A stretch of 64,000 bases of DNA from Tepidisphaeraceae bacterium (GTDB lineage Bacteria > Planctomycetota > Phycisphaerae > Tepidisphaerales > Tepidisphaeraceae), in NCBI GenBank assembly GCA_035998445.1, contig DASYHQ010000014.1, positions 1 to 64,000 of the forward strand, written 5' to 3'. The position numbers and the translations under genes are program-made. Positions 39,774-48,774 of the stretch are shown piece by piece (position 1 is the stretch's first letter; each line of letters starts with the position of its first letter). The notes beneath the pieces are model-generated. The model was given only the letters and a program-made list of their open reading frames with translations, did no database searches and had not been told where the DNA came from.

Positions 39774-40034
39774 ATGAACCAGTTCAACCCGATCATCGGC
39801 GGCATTCTGATCAGCCAGCAGCAGGCCACACGGCAGGCGGCCGACAAGGTGAGCCAGGTGAAGCGCGCGCAAGTAATGGCCAAGAACATCGCCGCCACCA
39901 GCGATCGGTTTGAGCCGCAGGTCGAAAGCACCGAGCAGCTGGATCGTTCGCACGACGACAACCAGAAGAAGCAGCGGCAGAACCGCAAGAAGCGCAAGGA
40001 CGACAAGCAGCCGCACATCGATGTGACCGGGTAG
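39774..40034 (+). CDS. Small highly charged protein of unknown function
   Basis: An 86-residue protein starting MNQFNPIIGGILISQQQATR; ATG at 39774 with GGGAG upstream. The N-terminal 20 residues are amphipathic, the remainder is a Lys/Arg/Gln/Asp-rich disordered tail (RSHDDNQKKQRQNRKKRKD). No family is recognised. Confidence 0.55.
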   Translation: MNQFNPIIGGILISQQQATRQAADKVSQVKRAQVMAKNIAATSDRFEPQVESTEQLDRSHDDNQKKQRQNRKKRKDDKQPHIDVTG

Positions 40035-40051
40035 ACCGCGCGCCAGAAGTT

Positions 40052-40211
40052 GTAGTGGCGACGCCTGCGTCGCGGTGTGGCGCAGCCGCAATCTCGTACC
40101 ACGGGCGGGCCGTCCATCTCTTCCAACGGAAATGACGAACACTGGCGGGCCGCCCGTGGTACGGGCCATCTCGATGCTGCGCATCGACCGCGACGCGGGC
40201 GTCGCCACTAC
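40052..40211. repeat. Nested palindromic element, family 1
   Basis: Outer arms GTAGTGGCGACGCCTGCGTC and the complementary GACGCGGGCGTCGCCACTAC (two mismatches) flank an inner pair built on CGTACCACGGGCGGGCC and GGCGGGCCGCCCGTGGTACG. The same outer module recurs at 41340-41446. It lies upstream of the BamD-like gene. Confidence 0.8.
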
Positions 40212-40278
40212 AGGTTTTGCGCCAATCCTTCGCCTCGCGTCCCTTGTGACCCCGTCGCCAGCCACTACAATTCGCGGC

Positions 40279-41301
40279 GTGCGTATTCGATCTCTCCTGC
40301 TCGTCGCCGCGCTCGCCACCACCAGCCCTTTGAGGGCCGATGAGCCGCGCCAAGTGTGGGAGTTCCGCAACGGGGGCTGGACGGCGGCCGAGGTGCCATC
40401 GACCCAGCCCGAAACCGACCCCACGCTCGATCGCGTCGATGCCCTGCTCGATCGCGGCCAGCATCGCGACGCGCGCAAGCTCGCGCTGGAATGGGAGAAG
40501 GCCAACCGCACCTCGCCGCTGCGCGATCGCGTGCTGCATCAGATCGCCCGAGCCTACTTCGACTACGGCGACCGCACGCGGGCGTTCTTCCATATCGACG
40601 AGTTGATGGACACCTACCCGCAGAGCCGGTTCTTCTACCCCTCGCTCGAGCTGCAGTACCGCATCGCTGAAGCGTATCTGGACGGCTACAAACAGCGGTT
40701 CCTGAAGATCCCGTTGATTCGCGTGGACGGTGACGCGATCGAGATGATGTACCGCATCCAACAGCGGTCGCCCGGTTCGCCACTGGCGGAGAAGGCGCTG
40801 CTGCGGACGGCCGACTACTACTTCGCCAGCGCCGACTACGACCTGGCCGCCGACGCGTACGCGGCGTATGCGCGTAACTACCCCCGCAGCCCCGTCGTGC
40901 CGCGCGTGCGGCTGCGGGCGGCGTACTCGTCGCTGGCGCAGTTCCGCGGGTTGCGCTACGATGCGACGCCCCTGACCGACGCGCGCACGCAGTTCCTGTC
41001 GCTCATCGATGACTACCCGCAGATGGCGGCCGAGGAGAACCTGCGCGATGTCGTGGCGCGCATCGACACGACCTTCGCCCGCAAGGGCAACGTGACGGCC
41101 GACTTCTACCGCCGCATTGGCGCCGAGCAGGGCGCGGCCTACACGTACACGTACGTGCTGACGACCTACCCCGACACGCCCGAGGCCGACGATGCGGCTG
41201 CCGGCCTGCAGGCCGTGCTGCCTGCCGACAGCGGCGCGACGCCCCCCGCCCCACCGCCCGATCGTCCCGCGATCCCATCACCGCCGGAGGTGATGCGGTG
41301 A
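40279..41301 (+). CDS. BamD/YfiO-like outer-membrane assembly protein
   Basis: A 340-residue protein; GTG at 40279 begins a secretion signal (MRIRSLLLVAALATTSPLRA) and is preferred to the longer frame through the upstream repeat. A Cys-less signal is unusual for BamD, which is a lipoprotein. The rest is a series of TPR-like helices (LALEWEKANRTSPLRDRVLH, IARAYFDYGDRTRAFFHIDE, ADYYFASADYDLAADAYAAY) ending in a Pro/Ala tail. The TPR length and the following LptE-like gene support an outer-membrane protein-assembly role. The GTGA overlap couples the two. Confidence 0.65.
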   Translation: MRIRSLLLVAALATTSPLRADEPRQVWEFRNGGWTAAEVPSTQPETDPTLDRVDALLDRGQHRDARKLALEWEKANRTSPLRDRVLHQIARAYFDYGDRTRAFFHIDELMDTYPQSRFFYPSLELQYRIAEAYLDGYKQRFLKIPLIRVDGDAIEMMYRIQQRSPGSPLAEKALLRTADYYFASADYDLAADAYAAYARNYPRSPVVPRVRLRAAYSSLAQFRGLRYDATPLTDARTQFLSLIDDYPQMAAEENLRDVVARIDTTFARKGNVTADFYRRIGAEQGAAYTYTYVLTTYPDTPEADDAAAGLQAVLPADSGATPPAPPPDRPAIPSPPEVMR

Positions 41302-41984
41302 AGTTACGGTTTACGCCAAGGCGTGCACTGGCATTGACGACCGTAGTGGCGACGCCTGCGTCGCGGTCGATGCGCAGCATCGAGACGGTCCTAAGCAATT
41401 CCATTGCGGCTGCGCCGCACCGAGACGCAGGCGTCGCCACTACGGTCTTGAGAGCCGCATTGGTCGCAATCCTCTTGCTGGCCGTCGCCGGTTGCGGTTA
41501 TAGCGCCGGCGTATCGAACGCGGGCGCTGGCGAATCGTCGTCGGAAGGCTATCAGTGGAAGTCGCTCTACCGGCCGGGCATCAACACCATCGCGATCAGC
41601 GTCTTCACGTCGCGCGAGTTTCGGCGGTACGACGAGATTCGATTCACGCACGCGGTCGCCAAGCAGATCGAAGCGTACACCCCGTACAAACTGGCCTCGC
41701 GCGACGTGGCCGACTCGGTGCTGGAAGGACAGATCCGCTTCATCAGACAGCCGGTGCTCAGCTCGTCCGCCAACGGCGGCGTGCCGAACGAGCAGTTGTA
41801 CGAGATGGGGGTCGACTTCACGTGGAAGGACTTGCGCACCGGCAAGATCATCGCGTCGCGCACCGTCTTCGATCAGACGACCGCCTACTACCCCACCCTT
41901 GGCGAAAGCTCCTTCGTCGGCGCCCAAACCGCCGCCGAGCGATTGGCGCTGGCGGTGGTGCAGCAGTTGGAAGCGGATTGGTGA
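41298..41984 (+). CDS. LptE-like LPS-assembly lipoprotein with repeat inside the signal peptide
   Basis: A 228-residue protein. GTG at 41298 has GGAGGT six bases upstream and overlaps the preceding stop. The N-terminus reads MKLRFTPRRALALTT, then 36 residues encoded by a palindromic repeat, then the hydrophobic core LRAALVAILLLAVAGCGYSA with lipobox AGC. The mature part (LYRPGINTIAISVFTSREFR, RFTHAVAKQIEAYTPY, SVLEGQIRFIRQPV) has the LptE pattern: helps LptD place lipopolysaccharide at the outer membrane. A TTG at 41449 is a weaker start that would avoid the repeat. Confidence 0.75.
   Translation: MKLRFTPRRALALTTVVATPASRSMRSIETVLSNSIAAAPHRDAGVATTVLRAALVAILLLAVAGCGYSAGVSNAGAGESSSEGYQWKSLYRPGINTIAISVFTSREFRRYDEIRFTHAVAKQIEAYTPYKLASRDVADSVLEGQIRFIRQPVLSSSANGGVPNEQLYEMGVDFTWKDLRTGKIIASRTVFDQTTAYYPTLGESSFVGAQTAAERLALAVVQQLEADW
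41340..41446. repeat. Palindromic element, family 1, translated inside the LptE-like gene
   Basis: 23-bp perfect arms starting ACCGTAGTGGCGACGCC and ending GGCGTCGCCACTACGGT. Same family as 40052-40211. It lies wholly within the open frame and keeps it open. Confidence 0.85.
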
Positions 41985-41992
41985 TGGTCGGG

Positions 41993-42208
41993 CCCCTCCG
42001 GTCCCTCTCCCGGTACTCCGGGAGAGGCTAGGTGAGGGTGATCCTAGACAGCGGACCGCCCACGAATGGGCACGAAGCAGCACGAATAAGAAAGACATGT
42101 TACCGATTCCCCTTCGTGATCCTTCGTGCCCATTCATAGGCGGTCCGAGGTTTGGAATCACCCGCACCTAGCCTCTCCCAGGAGTACATGGGAGAGGGAC
42201 CGGAGGGT
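41993..42208. repeat. Nested palindromic element, family 2
   Basis: Outer arms begin CCTCCGGTCCCTCTCCC and end GGGAGAGGGACCGGAGG; an inner pair GCGGACCGCCCACGAATGGG / CCCATTCATAGGCGGTCCG nests inside. The outer module recurs at 61127-61248. It fills the gap between the LptE-like gene and the next gene. Confidence 0.85.
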
Positions 42209-42252
42209 GATTCGCACAGCACCAGCAAAACTCGCGAGAAGGACCGCGCAAC

Positions 42253-43275
42253 ATGACCGACCGCAAACTCAAATGGGGCATTCTCGGCACCGGCAACATC
42301 GCACGGCAGTTCGCTGCGGGCGTGAACGCGTCGCGCCGCGGGGCGCTGGCCGTCGTGGGATCACGAACGCAGGAAGCGGCCCAGTCGTTCGCCGCGGCGC
42401 AGAAGGTGGCGACGGCGGTGGGATCGTACGAAGCGGTGCTGTCGCGCGACGATGTGGATGCCCTCTACGTGTCGCTGCCGAACTCGATGCACAAGGAGTG
42501 GACGCTGCGCGCCTTGGCCGCCGGCAAGCACGTGCTGTGCGAGAAGCCGTTCGCGTTGAACACCGCCGATACCGAAGAGATGTTTGACGCCGCCGAGCGC
42601 GCGGGACGGGTGCTCGTGGAAGCGTTCATGTACCGCTCGCACCCGCTCACGCACGCGGTGATGAAGACGATCCAGTCGGGCGAGATCGGCGAGGTTCGCC
42701 TGATCCGCACCAGCTTCTGCTACCGCACCACCAAGATCGACGGCAACGTGCGCTTCGCCCCGACGCTGGGTGGCGGCGTACTGATGGACGTCGGGTGCTA
42801 CTGCATCAGCCTGGCCCGCCACATCTGCGGCGCCGAACCGGTCGCCGTCCACGCGTTCGGACACAAGCACGCCAGCGGCGTCGATGATCAGGTGGCCGGC
42901 AGTTTGATCTTCCCCGGTGGCGTGATGTCGACGTTCACCTGTTCCATGATCGCCCAGGCCGACAACACCGCCTCCATTTGCGGCAGCGAGGGGTACATCG
43001 AAATCCCCGTCCCCTGGAAGCCACCGACCGTGAAGGCAAAGTACGTCGTGGGTCATGGCATTCCACCGAAGCAGGACCAGCCGGCAAAGGTGGCGAGCGT
43101 GCAACCGCGGCAAACGTTCGAGGTGGACGCAGGCGGTGAACTGTACGGGTTGGAAGCCGACGATTTCGCCGCGACTGTGTTCGATGGCAAGCCGCCAACG
43201 GTCAGCCGCGCGGACACGGTCGGGAACATGCGCGTGATCGACGAGATGCGGCGGCAGATTGGGATTCAGTTCTAG
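42253..43275 (+). CDS. Gfo/Idh/MocA-family oxidoreductase
   Basis: A 340-residue protein. N-terminal WGILGTGNIARQFAAGV is the NAD(P)-binding GxGxxA loop; AGKHVLCEKPFALN carries the family's EKP motif, and GVLMDVGCYCISLARHICGA the substrate-binding D..C...H region. The family oxidises or reduces sugars and inositols. ATG behind AAGGA. Substrate unknown. Confidence 0.9.
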   Translation: MTDRKLKWGILGTGNIARQFAAGVNASRRGALAVVGSRTQEAAQSFAAAQKVATAVGSYEAVLSRDDVDALYVSLPNSMHKEWTLRALAAGKHVLCEKPFALNTADTEEMFDAAERAGRVLVEAFMYRSHPLTHAVMKTIQSGEIGEVRLIRTSFCYRTTKIDGNVRFAPTLGGGVLMDVGCYCISLARHICGAEPVAVHAFGHKHASGVDDQVAGSLIFPGGVMSTFTCSMIAQADNTASICGSEGYIEIPVPWKPPTVKAKYVVGHGIPPKQDQPAKVASVQPRQTFEVDAGGELYGLEADDFAATVFDGKPPTVSRADTVGNMRVIDEMRRQIGIQF

Positions 43276-43297
43276 CGGCAAGACGTAGCGCCCGTGT

Positions 43298-43401
43298 TGT
43301 CATCCCGAAGGGAGCGGTAGCGACCTGAGGGATCTCCCACCGGCGTCAATCGTTTGTCATTCGAGATCCCTCGGGTCGCTACCGCTCCCCTCGGGATGAC
43401 A
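43298..43401. repeat. Palindromic element, family 3
   Basis: Arms TGTCATCCCGAAGGGAGCGG... and ...CCGCTCCCCTCGGGATGACA with an inner GATCTC/GAGATC pair. A half-copy lies within the phage nucleotidyltransferase gene (6694-6723). Confidence 0.85.
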
Positions 43402-43508
43402 GCTTGAGCATTGCGCGGGGATTTCTTCCGCTAGCCTTAGGCTCCGCTCATGAGGGGGACAACTGTCACGCCTTCGAGAGACGGACCTTCTCGCCTACAA
43501 TCCTCCCC

Positions 43509-44159
43509 ATGAAAGTCCTGATGCACACCGGCGGTATGGCGGTCACCAATTGTTTCTTGGTGGCCGACGAGAACACGAAGCAGGCCGTCCTGTTCGACGC
43601 GCCGGACCACACGGTCGCCCCGCTACTCGATGAAGTGGCGAAGAACGGCTGGGACCTGATCGGCCTCTGGCTGACGCACGGCCACTTCGATCACGTCGCC
43701 GATCATGCGCTGGTGACGGAACGCTTTCCCACTGCGAAGGTACTCATCCATCCACTAGACGAACCGAAACTGCTGCGGCCCGGCGCCAGTTTCTTCACAC
43801 TGCCGTTCGAGATCGCGGCGCGCAAGGCGGATGGGTACGTGGAGGACGGGCAGGAACTGGCGATCGGGGCGATCGCGGTGCGGGTGATGTTTACGCCGGG
43901 GCATGCGCCCGGACACGTCTCGTACTACCTGCCGGCAGAGAATTTGCTGATCGGCGGTGACCTCATCATCGGTGGCGCCGTCGGCCGGACGGATTTGCCC
44001 GATTCGAACTTCGCCGACCTGGTGAAGTCGGTCGGCCGCGTGATGGCGCTGCCACCAGACACGCGCCTGATGCCGGGTCATGGCGAGCCCGCGACGCTGG
44101 CCGAGGAACGGCAGACCAATGACTACGTCAACATGCTGCTGGAGCGTGGAGCGCCGTAA
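43509..44159 (+). CDS. Metallo-beta-lactamase-fold hydrolase (glyoxalase II-like)
   Basis: A 216-residue protein from the ATG at 43509; the longer frame upstream crosses repeats. LWLTHGHFDHVADH is the H-x-H-x-D-H zinc motif; TPGHAPGHVSYYL, GGDLIIGGAVGRTDLP and LMPGHGEPATL supply the later ligands. The pattern fits the glyoxalase II/persulfide dioxygenase branch. Substrate not deducible. Confidence 0.85.
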   Translation: MKVLMHTGGMAVTNCFLVADENTKQAVLFDAPDHTVAPLLDEVAKNGWDLIGLWLTHGHFDHVADHALVTERFPTAKVLIHPLDEPKLLRPGASFFTLPFEIAARKADGYVEDGQELAIGAIAVRVMFTPGHAPGHVSYYLPAENLLIGGDLIIGGAVGRTDLPDSNFADLVKSVGRVMALPPDTRLMPGHGEPATLAEERQTNDYVNMLLERGAP

Positions 44160-44190
44160 GGGGAAGAAACATTTGTCGCTACCGCTACGA

Positions 44191-44329
44191 CCGTGGCGTG
44201 GGCGTCTCGCCCATGCTTGTGGATTGGAACGAGGAACATCATTTTGGGCTAGTTGCTTCGGCCGCGCAGTACGAGCAAATGAAACGGTCCGGCATAACCA
44301 CACGCATGGGCGAGACGCCCATGCCACGG
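44191..44329. repeat. Palindromic element, family 4
   Basis: Arms CCGTGGCGTGGGCGTCTCGC and GCGAGACGCCCATGCCACGG (one mismatch) about an AT-richer centre. It ends 2 bp before the stop codon of the FtsB-like gene. Confidence 0.8.
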
Positions 44330-44331
44330 TA

Positions 44332-45405
44332 TTAAGCGTTGCCGCGCCCCTTCACCGGCGTGCCGCCCATGATTAAACCCGTCGCGATCAGCAGCAGTCC
44401 CAAGCCGCTGGCGAACAGGCCGTGGCGCGGGTGCAGGAAGATCTGCGCCAGCCGACCGCTGCGAGATTGGTACGGCGGCAGCGGTTCGGGTGGCACGACG
44501 GCGGTCAGCAGGAAGGGGCTCATCTCGTCCTTCGTCGACCGCTTCAGATCGAGCACGGCGGTGCCTTGGCGGTATTGGTTCAGCTGACGTTGGGCCAGGC
44601 GCTCGGCCATGTTGGGGTCGCGCGCAATGTGGCGTAGGAACTGTTCGTTCACTTCCACTTGGCGCGTGACCGATTCGAAGTCGCGATCGAGCATTTCCCG
44701 TTCCCAAGCCAGTCGGCGGTTGGCGTCGGTCTGAGGGATGATGAGGCTGCAGGCGACGATCGCCAGCCCGCCGCAAAGCGTGGGGATGGTCCACCACCCA
44801 CCGCGCGACGCGACCGCCGCCGGCACGACGGCGATCGCCGGCGCTTGGGCAACCTTCATCACGCTGGCGGGCTCAATTTGCGGGTCGCTCAGGCTTGGAA
44901 ATCGTTCGATGCCGCCGGCGTGCGATGCAGTTGCCTCGGCCGCGGCCAGTTCCTCTTCATCGGCGGTAGCTTCGGCGTCGTCGGTTGAGTCTTCGACCGA
45001 CTGTCCGCTCTGGAAGTTCACCGCCGGCGTCAGCAACGCTTCGGGGGCGGCGATCAGTGGCTTGGCGATCTCCGACGCATCGGTGCTCGCCTGCGGCGCA
45101 TCATCGGTCTCGATCGACGCCCACGGCGTGGCATCGACGTCGGCGGCCGTCAGGGTCGCGCGGTCGTCGGCCTCTTCGTCTTCCTCGTCCTCGGCCAGCG
45201 CCTGATCGGCTTCCTCGGCCTCGTCGTCGTCAGTCGCGTCGTCCTCATCCGATTCCTCGGACTCGTCCGACTCATCGATCTCATCGTCCTCGTCGGTGGC
45301 CTCTACGTCGGCCGCGTCTAACTCGTCGGGCGCGATGGCCTCGGCGAGGTTTTGGTTCTCGGTTTCGTCCAGTTCGTTCGCGTCGCTTGCGCCGTCCTTG
45401 GCCAT
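44332..45405 (-). CDS. FtsB/DivIC-like septum protein with acidic N-terminus
   Basis: A 357-residue protein. Residues ~1-145 are extremely acidic (Asp/Glu-rich) and cytoplasmic; a membrane segment WWTIPTLCGGLAIVACSLII (~203-222) is followed by a coiled coil (RRLAWEREMLDRDFESVTRQ) and IARDPNMAERLAQRQLNQYR, QGTAVL, which matches the DP-x(3)-E-x-L/I-A-R...G conserved block after the coil of FtsB/DivIC. A second membrane segment (GLGLLLIATGLIMGG) is unusual. It lies just downstream of eno on the same strand, as ftsB does in many bacteria. Confidence 0.6.
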   Translation of the reverse strand: MAKDGASDANELDETENQNLAEAIAPDELDAADVEATDEDDEIDESDESEESDEDDATDDDEAEEADQALAEDEEDEEADDRATLTAADVDATPWASIETDDAPQASTDASEIAKPLIAAPEALLTPAVNFQSGQSVEDSTDDAEATADEEELAAAEATASHAGGIERFPSLSDPQIEPASVMKVAQAPAIAVVPAAVASRGGWWTIPTLCGGLAIVACSLIIPQTDANRRLAWEREMLDRDFESVTRQVEVNEQFLRHIARDPNMAERLAQRQLNQYRQGTAVLDLKRSTKDEMSPFLLTAVVPPEPLPPYQSRSGRLAQIFLHPRHGLFASGLGLLLIATGLIMGGTPVKGRGNA

Positions 45406-45440
45406 CGCGTCTCCTGTTGCTCGCTGGACGTGGAAACGAA

Positions 45441-45483
45441 GACGCGAAGGGAAGAATCAGGTGGCTGGTCTTCCCTTCGCGTC
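45441..45483. repeat. 15-bp inverted repeat before the FtsB-like gene
   Basis: Arms GACGCGAAGGGAAGA and TCTTCCCTTCGCGTC with a 13-base loop, in the eno-ftsB-like gap. It is another dispersed-type palindrome, without a T-run. Confidence 0.75.
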
Positions 45484-45501
45484 CGGTCCGTGTCCTTTGA
45501 G

Positions 45502-45526
45502 AAAAAGACGGTGGGCAAGCCCACCG
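45502..45526 (-). terminator. Intrinsic terminator of eno
   Basis: On the minus strand arms CGGTGGG and CCCACCG (loop CTTG) are followed by TCTTTTT. It separates eno from the FtsB-like gene. Confidence 0.85.
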
Positions 45527-45530
45527 CTAT

Positions 45531-46892
<1,362 letters not shown>

Positions 46893-46936
46893 TTAGACTG
46901 TCAACGGTAGGCGGGCCCGGCCGTAACTGTAATCGC

Positions 46937-48703
46937 ATGCCGAACTTGTTCATCCAGATTCCCTCCGCCCACAACGTGAAGATCGTCCCCGCCGAGGGGC
47001 GGCCGCTCGGCGTGGGGCGCCTGAAGGACAACAACGTCGTGTTGAACGACGACCAGGTCAGCCGCTACCACTGCGTGATCGAAAAGCGCGGCCCCGGCTT
47101 GTTCGTGCGCGACCTCAAGTCGCGCAACGGCACGTTCGTGAACGGCGAGCGCGTCAGCACCGACCTGAAGCTGCTGCTGGCCGGCGACGTCCTTCGCGTG
47201 GGTGCCGCGGTGCTCTGGATCTTGGACGAGGACAGCGACGCCCCGCCGGAGGACGTCGAGGCGCTGAGCGAGGACGACATCGTCGAGGACTCCATCACCG
47301 TCGACGAGGCGATGGCCAACGATTTGCTGTCGCTCGACGACGTCGTCGACGACCAGGGCCCCCTTCTGGTCGGTCAGTTCACAACCGATTCGGTCGGCAC
47401 GCTCACCGAGATCGTCAACGCGCTGCCCGAGCCACGGCTGAGCCATACGATGGTTGCGCTCATCAATGCCCGGCGGCAGGTCGTGCACCCCACCGGCCCG
47501 TCCCGCGGGCAAGGTCGCACCGATGCGGTCGAGACGTTGCGCCTCGTGCTGCTCATCTGCCTGCGCAACCGCGCGACCGATATCCATCTGGAACCGAAAC
47601 AGGGCCAGTACCAGATCCGCATCCGCGTCGACGGCGTGATGGTCGAACTGGTCCGCATCGACGAAGCCCTGGGCGTACGGCTGGCGGCGCTGGTGAAGAT
47701 CCTGAGCGACATCGATATCGCCCAGCGCAACACCGTGCAGGAAGGCCACTTCTCGGCCCAGGTGCCCACCGTCAAGGGCAGCAGGTTGCTGTCGGCGCCG
47801 CACCACGTCGATTACCGCGTGAGCTTCGCGCCGGCGATGCACGGGCAGAAACTGGTCGTCCGCATTCTGGACACCACCAACGCCCCGCTGCGCCTTCCTG
47901 ACCTTCAGATGCCGTCGGACATGGAATCGGTGCTGGCCAAGGCCATCCAGCGCGAGGCGGGCATGGTGCTGGTCTGTGGGCCGACCGGGTCGGGCAAGAC
48001 GACGTCGCTTTACGCGCTAATGCGCAGCATCGACACCTCGGCGTTGAACGTCGTTACGATCGAGGACCCGATCGAAATCGAACTACCGTCGGTCACGCAG
48101 ATCCCGGTCGATGAAGCCAACGGCAAGAGCTTCAGCGTCCTGCTGCGTTCGCTGTTGCGCCAAGACCCGGACGTGATGCTCGTCGGTGAGGTGCGCGACC
48201 CCGAAACCGCCCGCATCGCCATGCAGGCCGCCATCACGGGTCACCTGGTCTTTTCAACCGTACACACGAAGGACAGCGTCGGTTCGATCTTCCGCCTGCT
48301 GGATCTGGGCGTCGAACCGTACCTGGTCGCGCAAAAAGCGCTGCACGTCGTGCTGTCGCAACGACTTGCGCGACAGCTCTGCCCGCATTGCAAGGTCGCG
48401 GCCCGCCCGGACGAGGCGCAGTACAAGGCGCTGGCGGATACGGTCGGGTCGGTCCAGCAGGTCTACGAGCCGCGCGGTTGCCTGAAGTGCCTGAACACCG
48501 GGTTTGCCGGTCGGCTGGCGTTCTTCGAGCTGCTGGTGGTCACCGATAAGCTGCGCGATTTGATCTTGAAGAAGCCCGGTTTGGAAGAAATTTACCAACT
48601 GCTCAGCGAGAGCGGGTTCCGCCGGCTGTCGCACAACGGGTACGAACTGGTGGCGTCGGGGCTGGCGTCGTTTGACGAAATCGAGCGGGCTGCTACCTTA
48701 TAG
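46937..48703 (+). CDS. FHA-domain-fused GspE/PilB-type secretion ATPase
   Basis: A 588-residue protein. An N-terminal FHA domain (LGVGRLKDNNVVLNDDQVSR, then YHCVIE and SRNGTFVNGERV) is followed by an acidic linker and a type II/IV assembly ATPase: Walker A GPTGSGKTTSLYAL, Asp box TIEDPIEIELPSVTQ, Walker B DPDVMLVGEVRDPETA and His box ITGHLVFSTVHTKD. C-terminal zinc pairs CPHC and CLKC are retained. It would power type II secretion or type IV pilus assembly, with the FHA domain reading phosphothreonine signals. Confidence 0.92.
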   Translation: MPNLFIQIPSAHNVKIVPAEGRPLGVGRLKDNNVVLNDDQVSRYHCVIEKRGPGLFVRDLKSRNGTFVNGERVSTDLKLLLAGDVLRVGAAVLWILDEDSDAPPEDVEALSEDDIVEDSITVDEAMANDLLSLDDVVDDQGPLLVGQFTTDSVGTLTEIVNALPEPRLSHTMVALINARRQVVHPTGPSRGQGRTDAVETLRLVLLICLRNRATDIHLEPKQGQYQIRIRVDGVMVELVRIDEALGVRLAALVKILSDIDIAQRNTVQEGHFSAQVPTVKGSRLLSAPHHVDYRVSFAPAMHGQKLVVRILDTTNAPLRLPDLQMPSDMESVLAKAIQREAGMVLVCGPTGSGKTTSLYALMRSIDTSALNVVTIEDPIEIELPSVTQIPVDEANGKSFSVLLRSLLRQDPDVMLVGEVRDPETARIAMQAAITGHLVFSTVHTKDSVGSIFRLLDLGVEPYLVAQKALHVVLSQRLARQLCPHCKVAARPDEAQYKALADTVGSVQQVYEPRGCLKCLNTGFAGRLAFFELLVVTDKLRDLILKKPGLEEIYQLLSESGFRRLSHNGYELVASGLASFDEIERAATL

Positions 48704-48774
48704 ATACCTGACAACGGGGAAAGCCGGTTGGCGTCGTAGGGGTTCCCACGTCCATCCGGGGGAGTCGAATTAAC

